A DNA stretch of 33,534 nt from Deltaproteobacteria bacterium (lineage in GTDB: Bacteria > Desulfobacterota > Syntrophia > Syntrophales > UBA5619), in contig JAFGRP010000142.1 of assembly GCA_016935075.1 (NCBI GenBank), positions 1-33,534 on the forward strand. Direction: 5' to 3'. A program made the position numbers and the translations under genes. Below are positions 1-9,659 of this stretch, one piece after another. The notes beneath the pieces were generated by a model that was not told where the DNA came from, did no database searches, and was given only the letters and a program-made list of their open reading frames with translations. The stretch's first letter is position 1; each line of letters starts with the position of its first letter.

Positions 1-920
1 TCCACCGGATCCTCCACCGTCCAGATCTTCACATTGGGACGGTTGAGCAGGTGCAGGGCGGCATGGGCCGTGGTGGTCTTTCCCGATCCGGTGGGCCCCA
101 CGAGCAGGATCAGGCCGTAGGGCTTCTTCAAGATCGCCTTGAATTTCTCCAGCGTCTCAGGGGCCATCTGGAGCTCATCGAGAAGGAGGATCTTGCCCCG
201 AGTGAGGATCCGCAGCACCACGTCCTCCACATAGCCCTGGGTGGGGATGGTGGCCACCCGCAGTTCGATATCCCCGGAGTCCGGAACCCTGTGCTTGATC
301 TTTCCGTCCTGGGGAAGCCGCCGTTCAGTGATGTCCAGATTGGACATGATCTTGATCCGCGAGACGATGGCGGAACGGTATTCGTAGGGAAAGTTCTTGT
401 AGAGGATGCACTCCCCGTCGATCCGGAAACGGACGTTCATGATGCGGTCCCGGGTATCGGGTTCAAAGTGGATATCCGACGCCCGGCGCTTGTATGCCTC
501 GTTGATGACGTCGTCAACCAGCTTGACGATATTGTGGTCCGATTCGGAGATAGAGGCATCCTCCCCATTCCCTTGATATCGGATCGGGGACTCCGCCTTG
601 AAGAAATGATCGATGAACAGCAGAATGTCTCTCTTCGAAGCAATGCAGTACTCCACCTCTTTGGTCTTGAGCAGGCTTTCGATGGCGTCCCGTTTCAAAA
701 TGTTCTGGGGGTTATCGATGAGCACACAGATGCGGCCCTCCCTTTTTTCCAAAGGGACCCAGAGCTCCTGGCGGAGATATTCGTATTTCAGCAGGGACAA
801 CAGCGTGTCCGGCGCCGGGATGGTTTCGTCATAACGGATTTCACGGTAGGCGACACTTCCCTCCGCCCTCTCATGCTTTTCCTGGTGGGGAAATTGCTCC
901 TTGCCTGTTTTGGATTGCAT
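1..920 (-). CDS. pilB: Type IV pilus / type II secretion assembly ATPase (PilB/GspE family), 3' end cut by window
   Basis: This is a hexameric cytoplasmic ATPase that powers pilus or pseudopilus assembly at the inner membrane. About 306 residues are visible and the rest lies beyond the window start. The N-terminal ~120 residues resemble a short GspE/PilB N-domain. The N2 domain follows, with the family phrase RRASDIHFEP near residue 150 and an arginine-rich stretch. Walker A GPTGSGKTTT lies near residue 275, and the Asp-box phrase WTVEDPVE sits at the cut edge. The ATG at 920 has an AGGGAG ribosome site 7 nt upstream. It lies 12 bp after the uvrA stop, so it is probably co-transcribed with uvrA, which is an unusual partner. 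The zinc-binding and C-terminal parts that would help separate PilB from GspE or PilT are not visible. The pilin at 16.7-17.0 kb makes PilB reasonable. Confidence 0.85.
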   Translation of the reverse strand, partial: MQSKTGKEQFPHQEKHERAEGSVAYREIRYDETIPAPDTLLSLLKYEYLRQELWVPLEKREGRICVLIDNPQNILKRDAIESLLKTKEVEYCIASKRDILLFIDHFFKAESPIRYQGNGEDASISESDHNIVKLVDDVINEAYKRRASDIHFEPDTRDRIMNVRFRIDGECILYKNFPYEYRSAIVSRIKIMSNLDITERRLPQDGKIKHRVPDSGDIELRVATIPTQGYVEDVVLRILTRGKILLLDELQMAPETLEKFKAILKKPYGLILLVGPTGSGKTTTAHAALHLLNRPNVKIWTVEDPV

Positions 921-932
921 GGTCTTCTCCCT

Positions 933-3752
933 TCATGCTCCGATTGCGAGGATCTTCCGGAGGAATTGACCGGTGTAGGAGTTCTCCGTGCGGGCGACCG
1001 CCTCCGGCGTCCCGGTGGCAATGATCCGGCCGCCGCCGGGTCCGCCCTCCGGCCCCAGGTCGATGATATGGTCGGCGGATTTGATCACGTCGAGGTTGTG
1101 CTCGATCACGACGATCGTGTTCCCCATATCGACCAGGCGCATGAGGACATCGAGGAGCTTCTGGATGTCGGCAAAATGGAGGCCGATCGTCGGCTCGTCG
1201 AGGATGTAAAGGGTGTGGCTGTTCATCCGCTTTCCCAGCTCCCGGGAGAGCTTGATCCGCTGTGCCTCGCCGCCCGACAGGGTGGTCGCGGACTGGCCGA
1301 GGCGGATGTAGCCCAGACCCACGTCGTAGAGAAGCCGGAGCTTCGAGCGGATCGCCGGAATGTTCTCGAAGAAGACGAGCGCCTGCTGGACGGTCATATC
1401 CAGAACCTCGGCGATGTTCTTGTCCTTGTAACGGATCTCAAGAGTGTCCAGGTTAAAACGCTTCCCGTGGCAGACATCGCAGGTCACGTAAACGTCCGGC
1501 AGGAAGTGCATCTCGATCTTGATCAGGCCGTTCCCCTCACAGGCCTCGCAGCGCCCTCCCTTCACGTTGAAGCTGAACCGGCCGGGTTTGTACCCCCTGA
1601 GCCTGGATTCGGGAAGACCGGCGAAGAGGTCCCGGATGGGGGAGAAGATGCCGGTGTAGGTGACCGGGTTGGAGCGGGGGGTGCGTCCGATCGGCTGCTG
1701 ATTCATGAGGATGATCCGCTCGATGCCGCCCAGATCGGCGATATGCCGGACCTTCCCGCCGCCCGTGCGCTCCTGGTTCAACCGCCGGGCCAGCGCCTTG
1801 TAGAGCGTCTCGATGACCATCGTGCTCTTGCCCGAGCCGGAGACCCCGGTGACCGCAGTGAAGACCCCGACGGGGATCCGGATGTCCACATCCCGGAGGT
1901 TGTGCTCGTTCGCCCCCTCGAGAACGATGAACCGCCCGGTCAGAGAGCGCCGCTTTTCGGGGATGGCGATGGATTCCCGCCCGGAGAGGTAGGCCCCCGT
2001 CAGGGAGACCCCGCTCCGGCAGATCTCCTCCGGCGTCCCCTGGAAGACGACCTCTCCCCCGTCCACACCCGCCCCCGGGCCGATGTCGATGATCTGGTCG
2101 GAGGCCATCATCATGTCCTGGTCGTGCTCCACGACGAGGACCGTGTTCCCCATGTCGCGGAGGTGTTTGAGGGTGGCGATGAGACGGACGTTGTCCCGCT
2201 GGTGGAGGCCGACGGTCGGCTCGTCGAGGACATAGAGGACGCCGACCAGCCCCGATCCGATCTGGGTGGCCAGCCGGATCCGCTGGCCTTCCCCGCCGGA
2301 GAGGCTCCCCGAAGCCCGATCCAGGCTCAGGTAGTCCATCCCGACATCGAGGAGAAAACGGAGCCGGAGCCGGATCTCCTTCATCACCCGCTCCGTCACG
2401 TGGATCTCCTGCGGGGAGAGCGGGATCGCCGTGAGAAAGTCCAGGCACTCCCGGATCGGCATCCGGCAGACCTCGCAGATGTTCTTCCCGCCCACGGTCA
2501 CGGAGAGACTCTCCTTTTTCAGGCGGGCGCCCAGGCAGGTCGGGCATTCACGGAGGTTGATGTAACGCGACAGGTCCATGCGCACATGAAGAGAGGCCGT
2601 CTCCTTGTAGCGCCGGTCGAGCTGGTTGAGCACCCCCTCGAAGGGACGGGTGTAGAAGTAACGCCTTCCGCCCCGGTCGGCATAGAAGCGGATCTTCTCC
2701 TCCCCGGAGCCGCGCAGGAGAACGTCCCGGATCTTCGCCGGAAGTTCCTGGAACGGGGTGTTGATGTCGAATCCGTAATGGCCGGCGAGAGTGTCGATCG
2801 TCTGGAAATAGTGAAGGGAATGGCGTCCCGACCAGGGGACGATCGCCCCTTCGCGTATAGACATCTCCGGATCGGGGACGACGAGCCCCTCGTCGAAATA
2901 CATCCGGGTGCCCAAGCCCCCGCAGTCCGGGCAGGCCCCGTAGGGGCTGTTGAAGGAAAACATTCGCGGGGCGAGCTCCGTGATGCTGACGCCGCAGTCC
3001 GGGCAGGCATAGCGCTCGCTGAAGAGGACCTCCTCCCCGCCTGCCACGCTGATGCGGACGAGGCCTTCGGAAAGCCCGGAGGCGATCTCCAGGGAGTCGC
3101 GCAAGCGCTTTCGGATCCCCTCTTTAATGACGAGGCGGTCGATGACCACGTCGATATCGTGGCGCTTGTTCCTGTCGAGTGTGATCTCCTCGGCGAGCTC
3201 CCGGACTGCGCCGTCCACACGGACGCGGACGTAGCCCTCCTTCAGAAGCTTCCTGAGTTCCTTTTGGAATTCCCCCTTCTTCCCCCGGGCGACCGGAGCG
3301 AGAATCGTCACGCGGGCGTTCGGCGGATATGCGAGGATCGTCTCCAGCATCATGTCGATCGTCTGGGATTTGATCTCCTTCCCGCACCTGAAACAGTGGG
3401 GGACGCCGATCCGGGCAAAGAGTAGCCGGAGATGGTCGTAGATTTCCGTCACCGTCCCCACGGTGGAACGGGGGTTGTGGGCAGCCGTCCGCTGCTCGAT
3501 GGCGATGGCCGGAGAAAGCCCCTCAATGGACTCCACGTCGGGCTTGTCCATTTGGCCGATGAACTGGCGGGCGTAGGTGGAAAGGGACTCCACATAGCGC
3601 CGCTGGCCCTCGGCGTAAATGGTATCAAACGCGAGAGACGATTTCCCGGAACCGCTGACGCCGGTAATGACGACGAGGCGGTCCCGCGGGATTTCCACAT
3701 TGATATGCCTGAGGTTGTGCTGTGCGGCGCCCTTGATTTTAATGCAATTCAT
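933..3752 (-). CDS. uvrA: Excinuclease ABC subunit UvrA
   Basis: UvrA is the damage-recognition ATPase of nucleotide excision repair. It loads UvrB on DNA. The protein is 939 residues, the usual length. Two ABC ATPase halves are visible. Walker A GVSGSGKSS is at residues 31-39 and a second GVSGSGKST lies in the C-terminal half. Signature and Walker B motifs include SLSGGEGQRIRLA with LDEPTVGLH, and TLSGGEAQRIKLS with LDEPTIGLH. Zinc-finger CxxC pairs occur in the first half (CPDCG twice) and in the C-terminal half (CEAC and CDVC). The reading frame is open 40 codons further upstream, but that extension runs into the repeat element. The ATG at 3752 gives the canonical MNCIKIKGA N-terminus. It sits in a DNA-repair context together with mfd, which feeds damage to UvrA. 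Confidence 0.97.
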   Translation of the reverse strand: MNCIKIKGAAQHNLRHINVEIPRDRLVVITGVSGSGKSSLAFDTIYAEGQRRYVESLSTYARQFIGQMDKPDVESIEGLSPAIAIEQRTAAHNPRSTVGTVTEIYDHLRLLFARIGVPHCFRCGKEIKSQTIDMMLETILAYPPNARVTILAPVARGKKGEFQKELRKLLKEGYVRVRVDGAVRELAEEITLDRNKRHDIDVVIDRLVIKEGIRKRLRDSLEIASGLSEGLVRISVAGGEEVLFSERYACPDCGVSITELAPRMFSFNSPYGACPDCGGLGTRMYFDEGLVVPDPEMSIREGAIVPWSGRHSLHYFQTIDTLAGHYGFDINTPFQELPAKIRDVLLRGSGEEKIRFYADRGGRRYFYTRPFEGVLNQLDRRYKETASLHVRMDLSRYINLRECPTCLGARLKKESLSVTVGGKNICEVCRMPIRECLDFLTAIPLSPQEIHVTERVMKEIRLRLRFLLDVGMDYLSLDRASGSLSGGEGQRIRLATQIGSGLVGVLYVLDEPTVGLHQRDNVRLIATLKHLRDMGNTVLVVEHDQDMMMASDQIIDIGPGAGVDGGEVVFQGTPEEICRSGVSLTGAYLSGRESIAIPEKRRSLTGRFIVLEGANEHNLRDVDIRIPVGVFTAVTGVSGSGKSTMVIETLYKALARRLNQERTGGGKVRHIADLGGIERIILMNQQPIGRTPRSNPVTYTGIFSPIRDLFAGLPESRLRGYKPGRFSFNVKGGRCEACEGNGLIKIEMHFLPDVYVTCDVCHGKRFNLDTLEIRYKDKNIAEVLDMTVQQALVFFENIPAIRSKLRLLYDVGLGYIRLGQSATTLSGGEAQRIKLSRELGKRMNSHTLYILDEPTIGLHFADIQKLLDVLMRLVDMGNTIVVIEHNLDVIKSADHIIDLGPEGGPGGGRIIATGTPEAVARTENSYTGQFLRKILAIGA

Positions 3753-3798
3753 TATAATGGATGATCCTGTAAAAAATCTTATACGCCATGAAAATGGG

Positions 3799-3921
3799 AC
3801 GGCTTCGTAAAAAGGCCGCAGGCAAGACGCGCGAATTCCGAGGAATGAGGCGTACTGTTGCGTACGCCGCAATGACGAGGAATGAAGCGCAACGCAGCAT
3901 CCGGCCTTTTTACGTAGCCGT
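3799..3921. repeat. MITE-like palindromic repeat element
   Basis: A ~123 bp palindromic block lies between the SurA-like gene and uvrA. Its ends are near-perfect inverted repeats: 20 nt at 3799-3818 (ACGGCTTCGTAAAAAGGCCG) mirrored at 3902-3921 with one mismatch. The interior is also imperfectly self-complementary, including GGCGTAC around 3850 facing GTACGCC. It ends exactly on the stop codon of the SurA-like gene. From memory, closely similar elements are scattered in genomes of Syntrophus, Geobacter and relatives. No coding capacity is seen. It could form a long RNA hairpin between the two minus-strand genes. Confidence 0.75.
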
Positions 3922-4886
3922 TATAGTTTGATCTCGATATGCGACCGTTTCCGAAGCTCCTCCAGCCACTCCCCGTACTTCTTTTCCATCTTCTCCCGGT
4001 CGATCTTCTCCCGGATCTCTTCCCGGACGCCCTCGATCGCCTTGAGTCCCGCCCCCCGGCGGTCGATGACCTGGATGATGTGAAAGCCGACGGACGATTC
4101 GATGACACTGCTGATCTGATTCAGCGGCAGGCTGAAGGCAACATCCTCCACCTCGGAGTGGATGATCCCCCTCTCGATGAAACCGACGTCGCCGCCGGCG
4201 GCGGCCTCCGGTCCCTGGGAATATTTTGCGCAGATCCGATCGAAAGACTCGCCGTCCACCAGTCTCTTGTGGATCGCCTCGGCTTCCGCCCGGAGTTTCT
4301 CCTTCACGGCCGGGTCCTTTTCCTTCGGCAGCACGAGAAGGATCTGCTTGATCCGAACGACCTCCTTTCCCTCATAATCCTCCCGGTGTTTGCTGTAATA
4401 TTCCCCGATCTCTTCATCGGTCACCGCCACCCGGGATTTGATGTCCCTCCGGATCAGTTTCATCCGCATGAGCTGATCCCGGATATCCTTCCTGTAGACC
4501 TCGGGGGTTATCCCCTCACGCTCCAGGGCCTTCTGGAACTCATGCGGAGAGATTTTCCGCCGTTTCTGCATATCCCTGATCGCATCCGTCACCTCTTCGT
4601 CCCGGACGTCAATCCCGGTCTTCCGGGACTCCTGTTCCATGAGAAGATTGTCGATCATCCGGTTCAGAATAACCCGCCTGGTTTCGGCCCTTGCCTCTTC
4701 CCGATCCGGCCCCTTGTATGAGGTCTCGAATCTCACCCGATAGGGTTCAAAGGCGATGTTCAATTCGGACAGGGTGATGATCTCATTGTTGACAACGGCC
4801 ACGATCCGGTCCGCCACCGCGGCCTGTACCGCCGCGCCCAGAAACACCGCCGCCATCCCCGCCAGAACCGCTTTGCCGATTTTCAT
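3921..4886 (-). CDS. Periplasmic SurA-like peptidyl-prolyl isomerase/chaperone
   Basis: This is a predicted secreted chaperone for outer-membrane protein folding, 321 residues. An N-terminal signal peptide (MKIGKAVLAG, hydrophobic core, cleavage near QAAVA at ~24) leads into a SurA N-domain with the typical VNNEIIT phrase. A PPIC/parvulin domain covers roughly residues 175-275, with the hallmark segments RIKQIL, AAGGDVGF and VGFHIIQV. The ATG at 4886 is chosen because it begins the signal peptide and has GAGGAAATAGCG directly upstream. An upstream TTG extension to 5018 has no signal-like start. SurA proper has two parvulin domains and this one has one, so it is SurA-like rather than certain SurA. 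It follows the PpiC lipoprotein gene by 128 bp. Confidence 0.88.
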   Translation of the reverse strand: MKIGKAVLAGMAAVFLGAAVQAAVADRIVAVVNNEIITLSELNIAFEPYRVRFETSYKGPDREEARAETRRVILNRMIDNLLMEQESRKTGIDVRDEEVTDAIRDMQKRRKISPHEFQKALEREGITPEVYRKDIRDQLMRMKLIRRDIKSRVAVTDEEIGEYYSKHREDYEGKEVVRIKQILLVLPKEKDPAVKEKLRAEAEAIHKRLVDGESFDRICAKYSQGPEAAAGGDVGFIERGIIHSEVEDVAFSLPLNQISSVIESSVGFHIIQVIDRRGAGLKAIEGVREEIREKIDREKMEKKYGEWLEELRKRSHIEIKL

Positions 4887-5014
4887 CGCTATTTCCTCAA
4901 ATGGGTTGTCGTTTTTTCCATCCGCACCCGATCTCCCCGTCAATGTCCCCTTGAAACCGCCGGCGGAGGACCCTTCTCCTTCATTCCGCCGATGCAGGGC
5001 CTCGACGCAGGGCC

Positions 5015-5971
5015 TCAAGGAAGGGGCCGTTCAATCCGGATCGCGGCCCCGGTTCGGAGTCTTTCGATCCATGCCTGGTAGGCCTCTGCCTCTCTGCGCT
5101 TCCTCAGATCGGCGATCACCTTTTCCTTCACATCTGCAAATCTCCGGCCGCCGGCCTCTTCCTGCCCCAGAACCTTGAAGATATGAAAGCCGTATGGGCT
5201 CCGGGCCACGCGACTCACCTTTCCGACCGGCAGCGAAAAAACCATCCGGTCGATGGTCTCGGGCATAACTCCCCGTTCGAAAAAGCCGAGATCACCGCCC
5301 CTCGCCGCCTCCGGGCCGATGGAAACCTGCCGCGCCACCATACCAAAATCCTCCCCCGCCTTCAATCTTTTCAGGATCCCCTCCGCCCGTTCGCGGTCGG
5401 GAACAACAATTTGAGCGACGCGCACCCGCCGGTCCGTGGCGTAGACCTTGCGGTTGGCGTTGAAATATCGCTCCGCCTCCTCGTCCGTCGCCTGAATCTT
5501 TGCATTCACATCCCGGGCGATGAGCTTCTCGAGAAGCATCCGCTTCCGCAGCGCCTCCTTCCAGGCGGGAAGATCAATCCCGCCGTCGTCAAACAGTTTG
5601 CTGAACTGGCCATTGTAATCCTTCCGGATCTCCTCGATACGGGCAGTGAGTTCCGCCTCATCGACGAAAAGCGAAAGGTCCCGGGCGCGCTGGAGCATGA
5701 GCCTGTCCCGGATCAGGTTGTCGAGTACCGCCTCCTTCAGGTTTTCCGTCTGCTCCGCTTTCAGCGGCGCTTCGCCCTTGGCAAGAGCCATCTCCTCCAT
5801 CAGGAACTTCTCAAACTCCGCACGAGAAATCGTTTCGCCGTTCACCGTCGCGACTGCGGGCACCGGGGGCGAGGACGGTTTCTCGCTCCCGCAGGCTGCA
5901 ATCAATGAAAGCATAACGATCAACGGGAGTATCCCCCCTTTTCGCGGACTTTTCATACAGTCGTGAGTCAT
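5015..5971 (-). CDS. PpiC/parvulin-type peptidyl-prolyl isomerase lipoprotein
   Basis: A 318-residue lipoprotein, probably anchored in the periplasm by a lipid. A lysine-rich N-terminus is followed by a hydrophobic stretch and the lipobox LIAAC, giving an acylated Cys at residue 27. A SurA/PrsA-like N-domain follows (VATVNGETISRAEFEKFL). A parvulin domain lies at about residues 185-280, with VAQIVV, AARGGDLGFFERG and YGFHIFKV. The ATG at 5971 is preferred over the one at 5956 because AGGTGAT lies just upstream of it. It starts 4 bp after the mfd stop, so translational coupling is likely. The next gene encodes a second parvulin protein. The pair resembles PrsA plus SurA and probably serves outer-membrane biogenesis. 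Confidence 0.9.
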   Translation of the reverse strand: MTHDCMKSPRKGGILPLIVMLSLIAACGSEKPSSPPVPAVATVNGETISRAEFEKFLMEEMALAKGEAPLKAEQTENLKEAVLDNLIRDRLMLQRARDLSLFVDEAELTARIEEIRKDYNGQFSKLFDDGGIDLPAWKEALRKRMLLEKLIARDVNAKIQATDEEAERYFNANRKVYATDRRVRVAQIVVPDRERAEGILKRLKAGEDFGMVARQVSIGPEAARGGDLGFFERGVMPETIDRMVFSLPVGKVSRVARSPYGFHIFKVLGQEEAGGRRFADVKEKVIADLRKRREAEAYQAWIERLRTGAAIRIERPLP

Positions 5972-5975
5972 GGCA

Positions 5976-8900
5976 TCACCTATCTGCGGCCCTCAGATCC
6001 CGGAGCAGCTCCCGTGCCCGGGCCAGGATCTCCAATCCTTCCAGCCCCGGCATGGGGACGGTCAGCTTGAAATCGGGGGTCAGTTGTACCCCCCGGATTT
6101 TCCGGCGGTACATCTCGATGATCCGGACGGGATCGACCGGACTCTTCTCCTGCAGGAATACCGACATCGCCCTGCCGTCGTAGCCCATTTTCCTCCCCTT
6201 GAGACCCTGGAGGAGGTTGCGGATCGCGATCACTGCCAAGAGGTTCCCCACCTCGGGGGGGACCGGGCCGTAGCAATCCAGCAACTCTTCCCGGATTCCG
6301 TCCAGATCCTCGTCGGTCGCGGCCAGCGAGATTCTTTTGTAGGTCACCAGTCTCCTGTGTTCGTCGGCCATGTACGCCTCGGGGATGAACGCCGGAACCC
6401 CGAGATGGATCTCCGGCCGGATCTCTTCTTCCGGCGCCGGCTCTCCCTTGATCTCCCGGATCGCTTTCTCCATCAGCTCCGTGTAGAGCTCATAGCCCAC
6501 GGCGGAGACGTGTCCGGACTGGGAGATCCCGAGGAGGCTCCCCGCCCCTCGAATCTCCAGGTCGTTGGAGGCGATCCGGAAGCCGGAGCCCGGTTCGGTG
6601 AAATCCATGATCACCTGAAGTCGCTTCTGGGCGTCGCGGGAAAGCATCGCCCCTTTCGGGACGAGCAGATAGGCGGAGGCTTCTTCCTTCGACCGTCCCA
6701 CACGTCCCCGGATCTGGTAGAGCTGGGCAAGACCGAAGCGGTCGGCCCGGTGGATGAGGATGGTGTTGGCCGTCGGGATATCGAGGCCGGCGCCGATGAT
6801 CGTCGTGCAGACCAGGACGTTATCCTCCCGCCGGACGAACCGCGCCATCGCCCCTTCGATCTCTTTCGGCGTCATCTGGCCGTGGACCACCCCCACCTGC
6901 GCCTCCGGGACAAGCTTCCGGACGAGGCGTGCCATCGTGAAGATCGACCGGACGCGGTCGTGCAGGAAGAAAACCTGGCCATTTCGCGCGAGTTCCCGGC
7001 GGATCGCCTCGGCGATCACCTCCTCGTTGAATTCGAGGACATGGGTCTTCACCGGCAGGCGGTCTTCCGGCGGGGTGTTGATGATGGAAAGGTCCCGGAT
7101 TCCGACGAGCGACAGGTGAAGCGTCCGGGGAATAGGGGTTGCCGTCAGCGTGAGGACGTCCACCAGGGTCCGGAGCTTTTTGAGTTTCTCCTTGTGGGAT
7201 ACCCCGAAACGCTGCTCCTCGTCGATGATGACCAGTCCCAGGTTCCGAAAGCCGACGTCTTTCTGGAGGAGGCGGTGGGTGCCGATCACGATGTCCACCG
7301 TACCGCGGCGCAGGCCGTCGAGGATCTCCTTCTGCTCGGCCTTCGTCCGGAAGCGGTTGAGAACCTCGACGCGGATCGGATACGGTTTCAGTCTGCAGGA
7401 AAAGGTCTGGTGGTGCTGCTCGGCGAGGATCGTCGTGGGAACGAGCATCGCCACCTGTTTCCCGTCGAGGGCGGCCCGGAGCGACGCCCGCATCGCCACC
7501 TCTGTCTTTCCAAACCCGGCGTCGCCGCAGATCAGCCGGTCCATCGGCTTGCCGCCGTCCATATCGAGATGGATGTCCTCGATCGCCTTCATCTGGTCCG
7601 GTGTCTCATCGAATTCGAAGGCGGCGCAAAACTCGTCGTAGATCCGGTCGGGGACAGCGAAAGCCTCCCGGTCCATCACCTCCCGGGCGGCATAGATGGC
7701 GACCAGTTCTTCGGCCACCTCGCGAACCGATTTTTTAACCCGTTCCTTGATGGCCTCCCAGGAGGCGCCGCCCAATTTGTCCACCTTCGGGATGAATCCA
7801 TCCGGACCGACGTAACGCTGGATCTGATCGATCCGGTCTACGGGCAGGTAGAGCCGGTCGTTCTCCTGATATTCGATCAGGAGGAAGTCGTTCACGATCC
7901 CGCCGGCGGTCAGCTTCTGGAGGCCCCGGTAGCGGCCGATGCCCTGTTCCGTGTGAACGACGAAGTCCCCCTCGGCCAGCTCCCCGAAGGACTTGAGGAA
8001 ATACCCCTCCCGGGCCGGGCGGATCCGCCGCCGGAGGACCTTCTTTCCGAAGATCTCCTCCTCGGAGAGGATGACGAGGTTCATGCCGGGAAGGTGGAAA
8101 CCCCCGCCGACCCGGCCCTCCCGGAGGAGAAGGGCGCCGGGGGCGCCATCTTTTTCGATTCCGTCAAGGAAGGGATCCGTTTCTTTCCGGACGGGGAGGT
8201 TGTACCGCGCCAGGAGCTGGTTCATCCGCTGCATGCACTCCTGTCCGCCGCAGACGAAGACAACGCGGTTCCCTTCCCCGAGCCAGCCCCGGATCTTCTC
8301 TGCGAGCGGTCGAAGGATGCCGGTCTCCTCCGCTTCCGTCCCGGCCTCCCCGCCGACGGCGATGTCCCGCTCCAGACGGAACCGGGTGGATGGGAGGGCG
8401 TCGTCCCCCGTCCCCAGTGCAAGGCCTTCGAGGCAAAGTTGCCGCATTCCCTGCCGGCGCCCCGAGACCTCCGCTGCGGTCAGATAGGCCGATTTCTTTT
8501 CCAGATGGAACCGTTGCCGGTCATGGGCCTTGAGGAGGAACCGGTCAAGGTCGTTTTCGATCTTCTCCTCGCTCTGTCTGACGGCAAGAGGATCATCGAG
8601 AATAAGGAGGCCGGTTTCCGGAAGGTAGTCGAAGAGCGTACCGAGACCGTAATCCCCCGAACCATTGCCCCCCGCGGCATCATAGAAGAGGGAATGGAAC
8701 AGGGGATTCACCGCAAAGCCGATGCCGGTCGCGATCATCTCGGCGAGTTTGTCCTTGACCGCCCGGGGGAGTTCCAACTCATTCGAACGGCGACGGATAT
8801 TCCGAATGGCTCTTTCTCGCCGTTCGGGCGTAAGGATCACCTCCCGGGCGGGGAAAAGCATGAATTCGGCGAGTTCCTGAATGGAACGCTGGGTGGCCTC

Positions 8901-9530
8901 GTCAAACGCGCGGATCGATTCCAGCTCGTCGCCGAAGAACTCCAGGCGGAACGGATGCGGGGCGGATGGAGGGTAGATATCGATCAGGTTCCCCCGGACG
9001 CTGAACTCACCCTTCTCTTCCACGAGCGTAACGCGGCCGTAACCCCCTTCGGTGAGCTTCCGGACCAGTCCGTCCCGCTCCCGGATATCGCCCACCGAGA
9101 TCCACTCTACATAGCTCCCAAGGACCTCCCGCGTAATCGTCTTTTGCATCAGGGCGCGGGCGGGAACCACCACAACAAAAGGCCCGTCGTAAGCAAGGCG
9201 GTGAAGCACCTCCAGGCGGGCGAGTTCCGTCTCCCGCTGAAATGCAAACATGTCCGTCGTCAGAAGATCCCAGGAAGGCAGCAGAACTGCCTGATCCTCT
9301 CCGAGGAAGAGGGAAAGATCCCGAACAGAGGTCTCGGCCTCCTTCTCCGTCGGGGAAATCAGAATAAGGGGACGGCGCAGCTGCCGGAAGAGGAGGGCCG
9401 TCAGGAAGGCACGGGCCGACCCTGCCAGGCCGCCGACGGCGATCCGCTGCTCCCCGCCGTCCAGCCGTTCCAACAGTTCCCGCAGGGCGGGATCACGCGG
9501 ATTCTTTTGGTTTTCGACGATCTTTCTCAC
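5976..9530 (-). CDS. mfd: Transcription-repair coupling factor Mfd
   Basis: Mfd is a DNA translocase that removes stalled RNA polymerase and recruits UvrA. The N-terminal UvrB-like module opens with GEQRIAVGGLAGSA. The RNA-polymerase-interacting domain lies near residue 530 (FVVHTEQGIGRYRG). The RecG-like motor has Walker A GDAGFGKTE near residue 668, a DEEQRFG box near 770 and TLTATPIPRTL just after. A C-terminal TRCF domain closes the protein. The start is uncertain. The frame is open to an ATG at 9746 that overlaps the nadA stop, but those 72 codons are not Mfd-like, carry palindromes and have no clear ribosome site. A GTG at 9530, with GGGG 6 nt upstream, gives 1184 residues, close to the family length. 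Confidence 0.93.
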   Translation of the reverse strand: MRKIVENQKNPRDPALRELLERLDGGEQRIAVGGLAGSARAFLTALLFRQLRRPLILISPTEKEAETSVRDLSLFLGEDQAVLLPSWDLLTTDMFAFQRETELARLEVLHRLAYDGPFVVVVPARALMQKTITREVLGSYVEWISVGDIRERDGLVRKLTEGGYGRVTLVEEKGEFSVRGNLIDIYPPSAPHPFRLEFFGDELESIRAFDEATQRSIQELAEFMLFPAREVILTPERRERAIRNIRRRSNELELPRAVKDKLAEMIATGIGFAVNPLFHSLFYDAAGGNGSGDYGLGTLFDYLPETGLLILDDPLAVRQSEEKIENDLDRFLLKAHDRQRFHLEKKSAYLTAAEVSGRRQGMRQLCLEGLALGTGDDALPSTRFRLERDIAVGGEAGTEAEETGILRPLAEKIRGWLGEGNRVVFVCGGQECMQRMNQLLARYNLPVRKETDPFLDGIEKDGAPGALLLREGRVGGGFHLPGMNLVILSEEEIFGKKVLRRRIRPAREGYFLKSFGELAEGDFVVHTEQGIGRYRGLQKLTAGGIVNDFLLIEYQENDRLYLPVDRIDQIQRYVGPDGFIPKVDKLGGASWEAIKERVKKSVREVAEELVAIYAAREVMDREAFAVPDRIYDEFCAAFEFDETPDQMKAIEDIHLDMDGGKPMDRLICGDAGFGKTEVAMRASLRAALDGKQVAMLVPTTILAEQHHQTFSCRLKPYPIRVEVLNRFRTKAEQKEILDGLRRGTVDIVIGTHRLLQKDVGFRNLGLVIIDEEQRFGVSHKEKLKKLRTLVDVLTLTATPIPRTLHLSLVGIRDLSIINTPPEDRLPVKTHVLEFNEEVIAEAIRRELARNGQVFFLHDRVRSIFTMARLVRKLVPEAQVGVVHGQMTPKEIEGAMARFVRREDNVLVCTTIIGAGLDIPTANTILIHRADRFGLAQLYQIRGRVGRSKEEASAYLLVPKGAMLSRDAQKRLQVIMDFTEPGSGFRIASNDLEIRGAGSLLGISQSGHVSAVGYELYTELMEKAIREIKGEPAPEEEIRPEIHLGVPAFIPEAYMADEHRRLVTYKRISLAATDEDLDGIREELLDCYGPVPPEVGNLLAVIAIRNLLQGLKGRKMGYDGRAMSVFLQEKSPVDPVRIIEMYRRKIRGVQLTPDFKLTVPMPGLEGLEILARARELLRDLRAADR

Positions 9531-9571
9531 AGAAAGCCCCGCAGAAAAGATCCCCTTCGATCGGGCGATTT

Positions 9572-9659
9572 GAAGCTCCCCGCCCACAGGGCGAGGCTTC
9601 CCGGCAAGAAAACCGTCTGTTTTTTTATTGCGCCCCTTGTCCCCGCCTGCAAGGCGGGG
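9572..9659. repeat. Two GC-rich hairpins in the nadA-mfd junction
   Basis: Two palindromes lie within the stretch between the nadA stop and the favoured mfd start. The first, at 9572-9600, begins GAAGC and ends GCTTC, with CCGCCC facing GGGCG inside. The second, at 9641-9659, is CCCCGCC-tgcaa-GGCGGGG, a perfect 7-bp stem. Neither is followed by a run of T on the minus strand, so they are not classic terminators. They look like small intergenic REP-type palindromes, which argues that this stretch is not part of Mfd. Confidence 0.55.

Noticed and set aside
51-3425. 1124-codon plus-strand open frame opposite uvrA
   Set aside because: It is the antisense shadow of a GC-rich, clearly recognised uvrA; its text has no domain features.
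4887-5018. N-terminal extension of the SurA-like protein
   Set aside because: It starts at TTG, would bury the signal peptide, and a better ribosome site precedes 4886.
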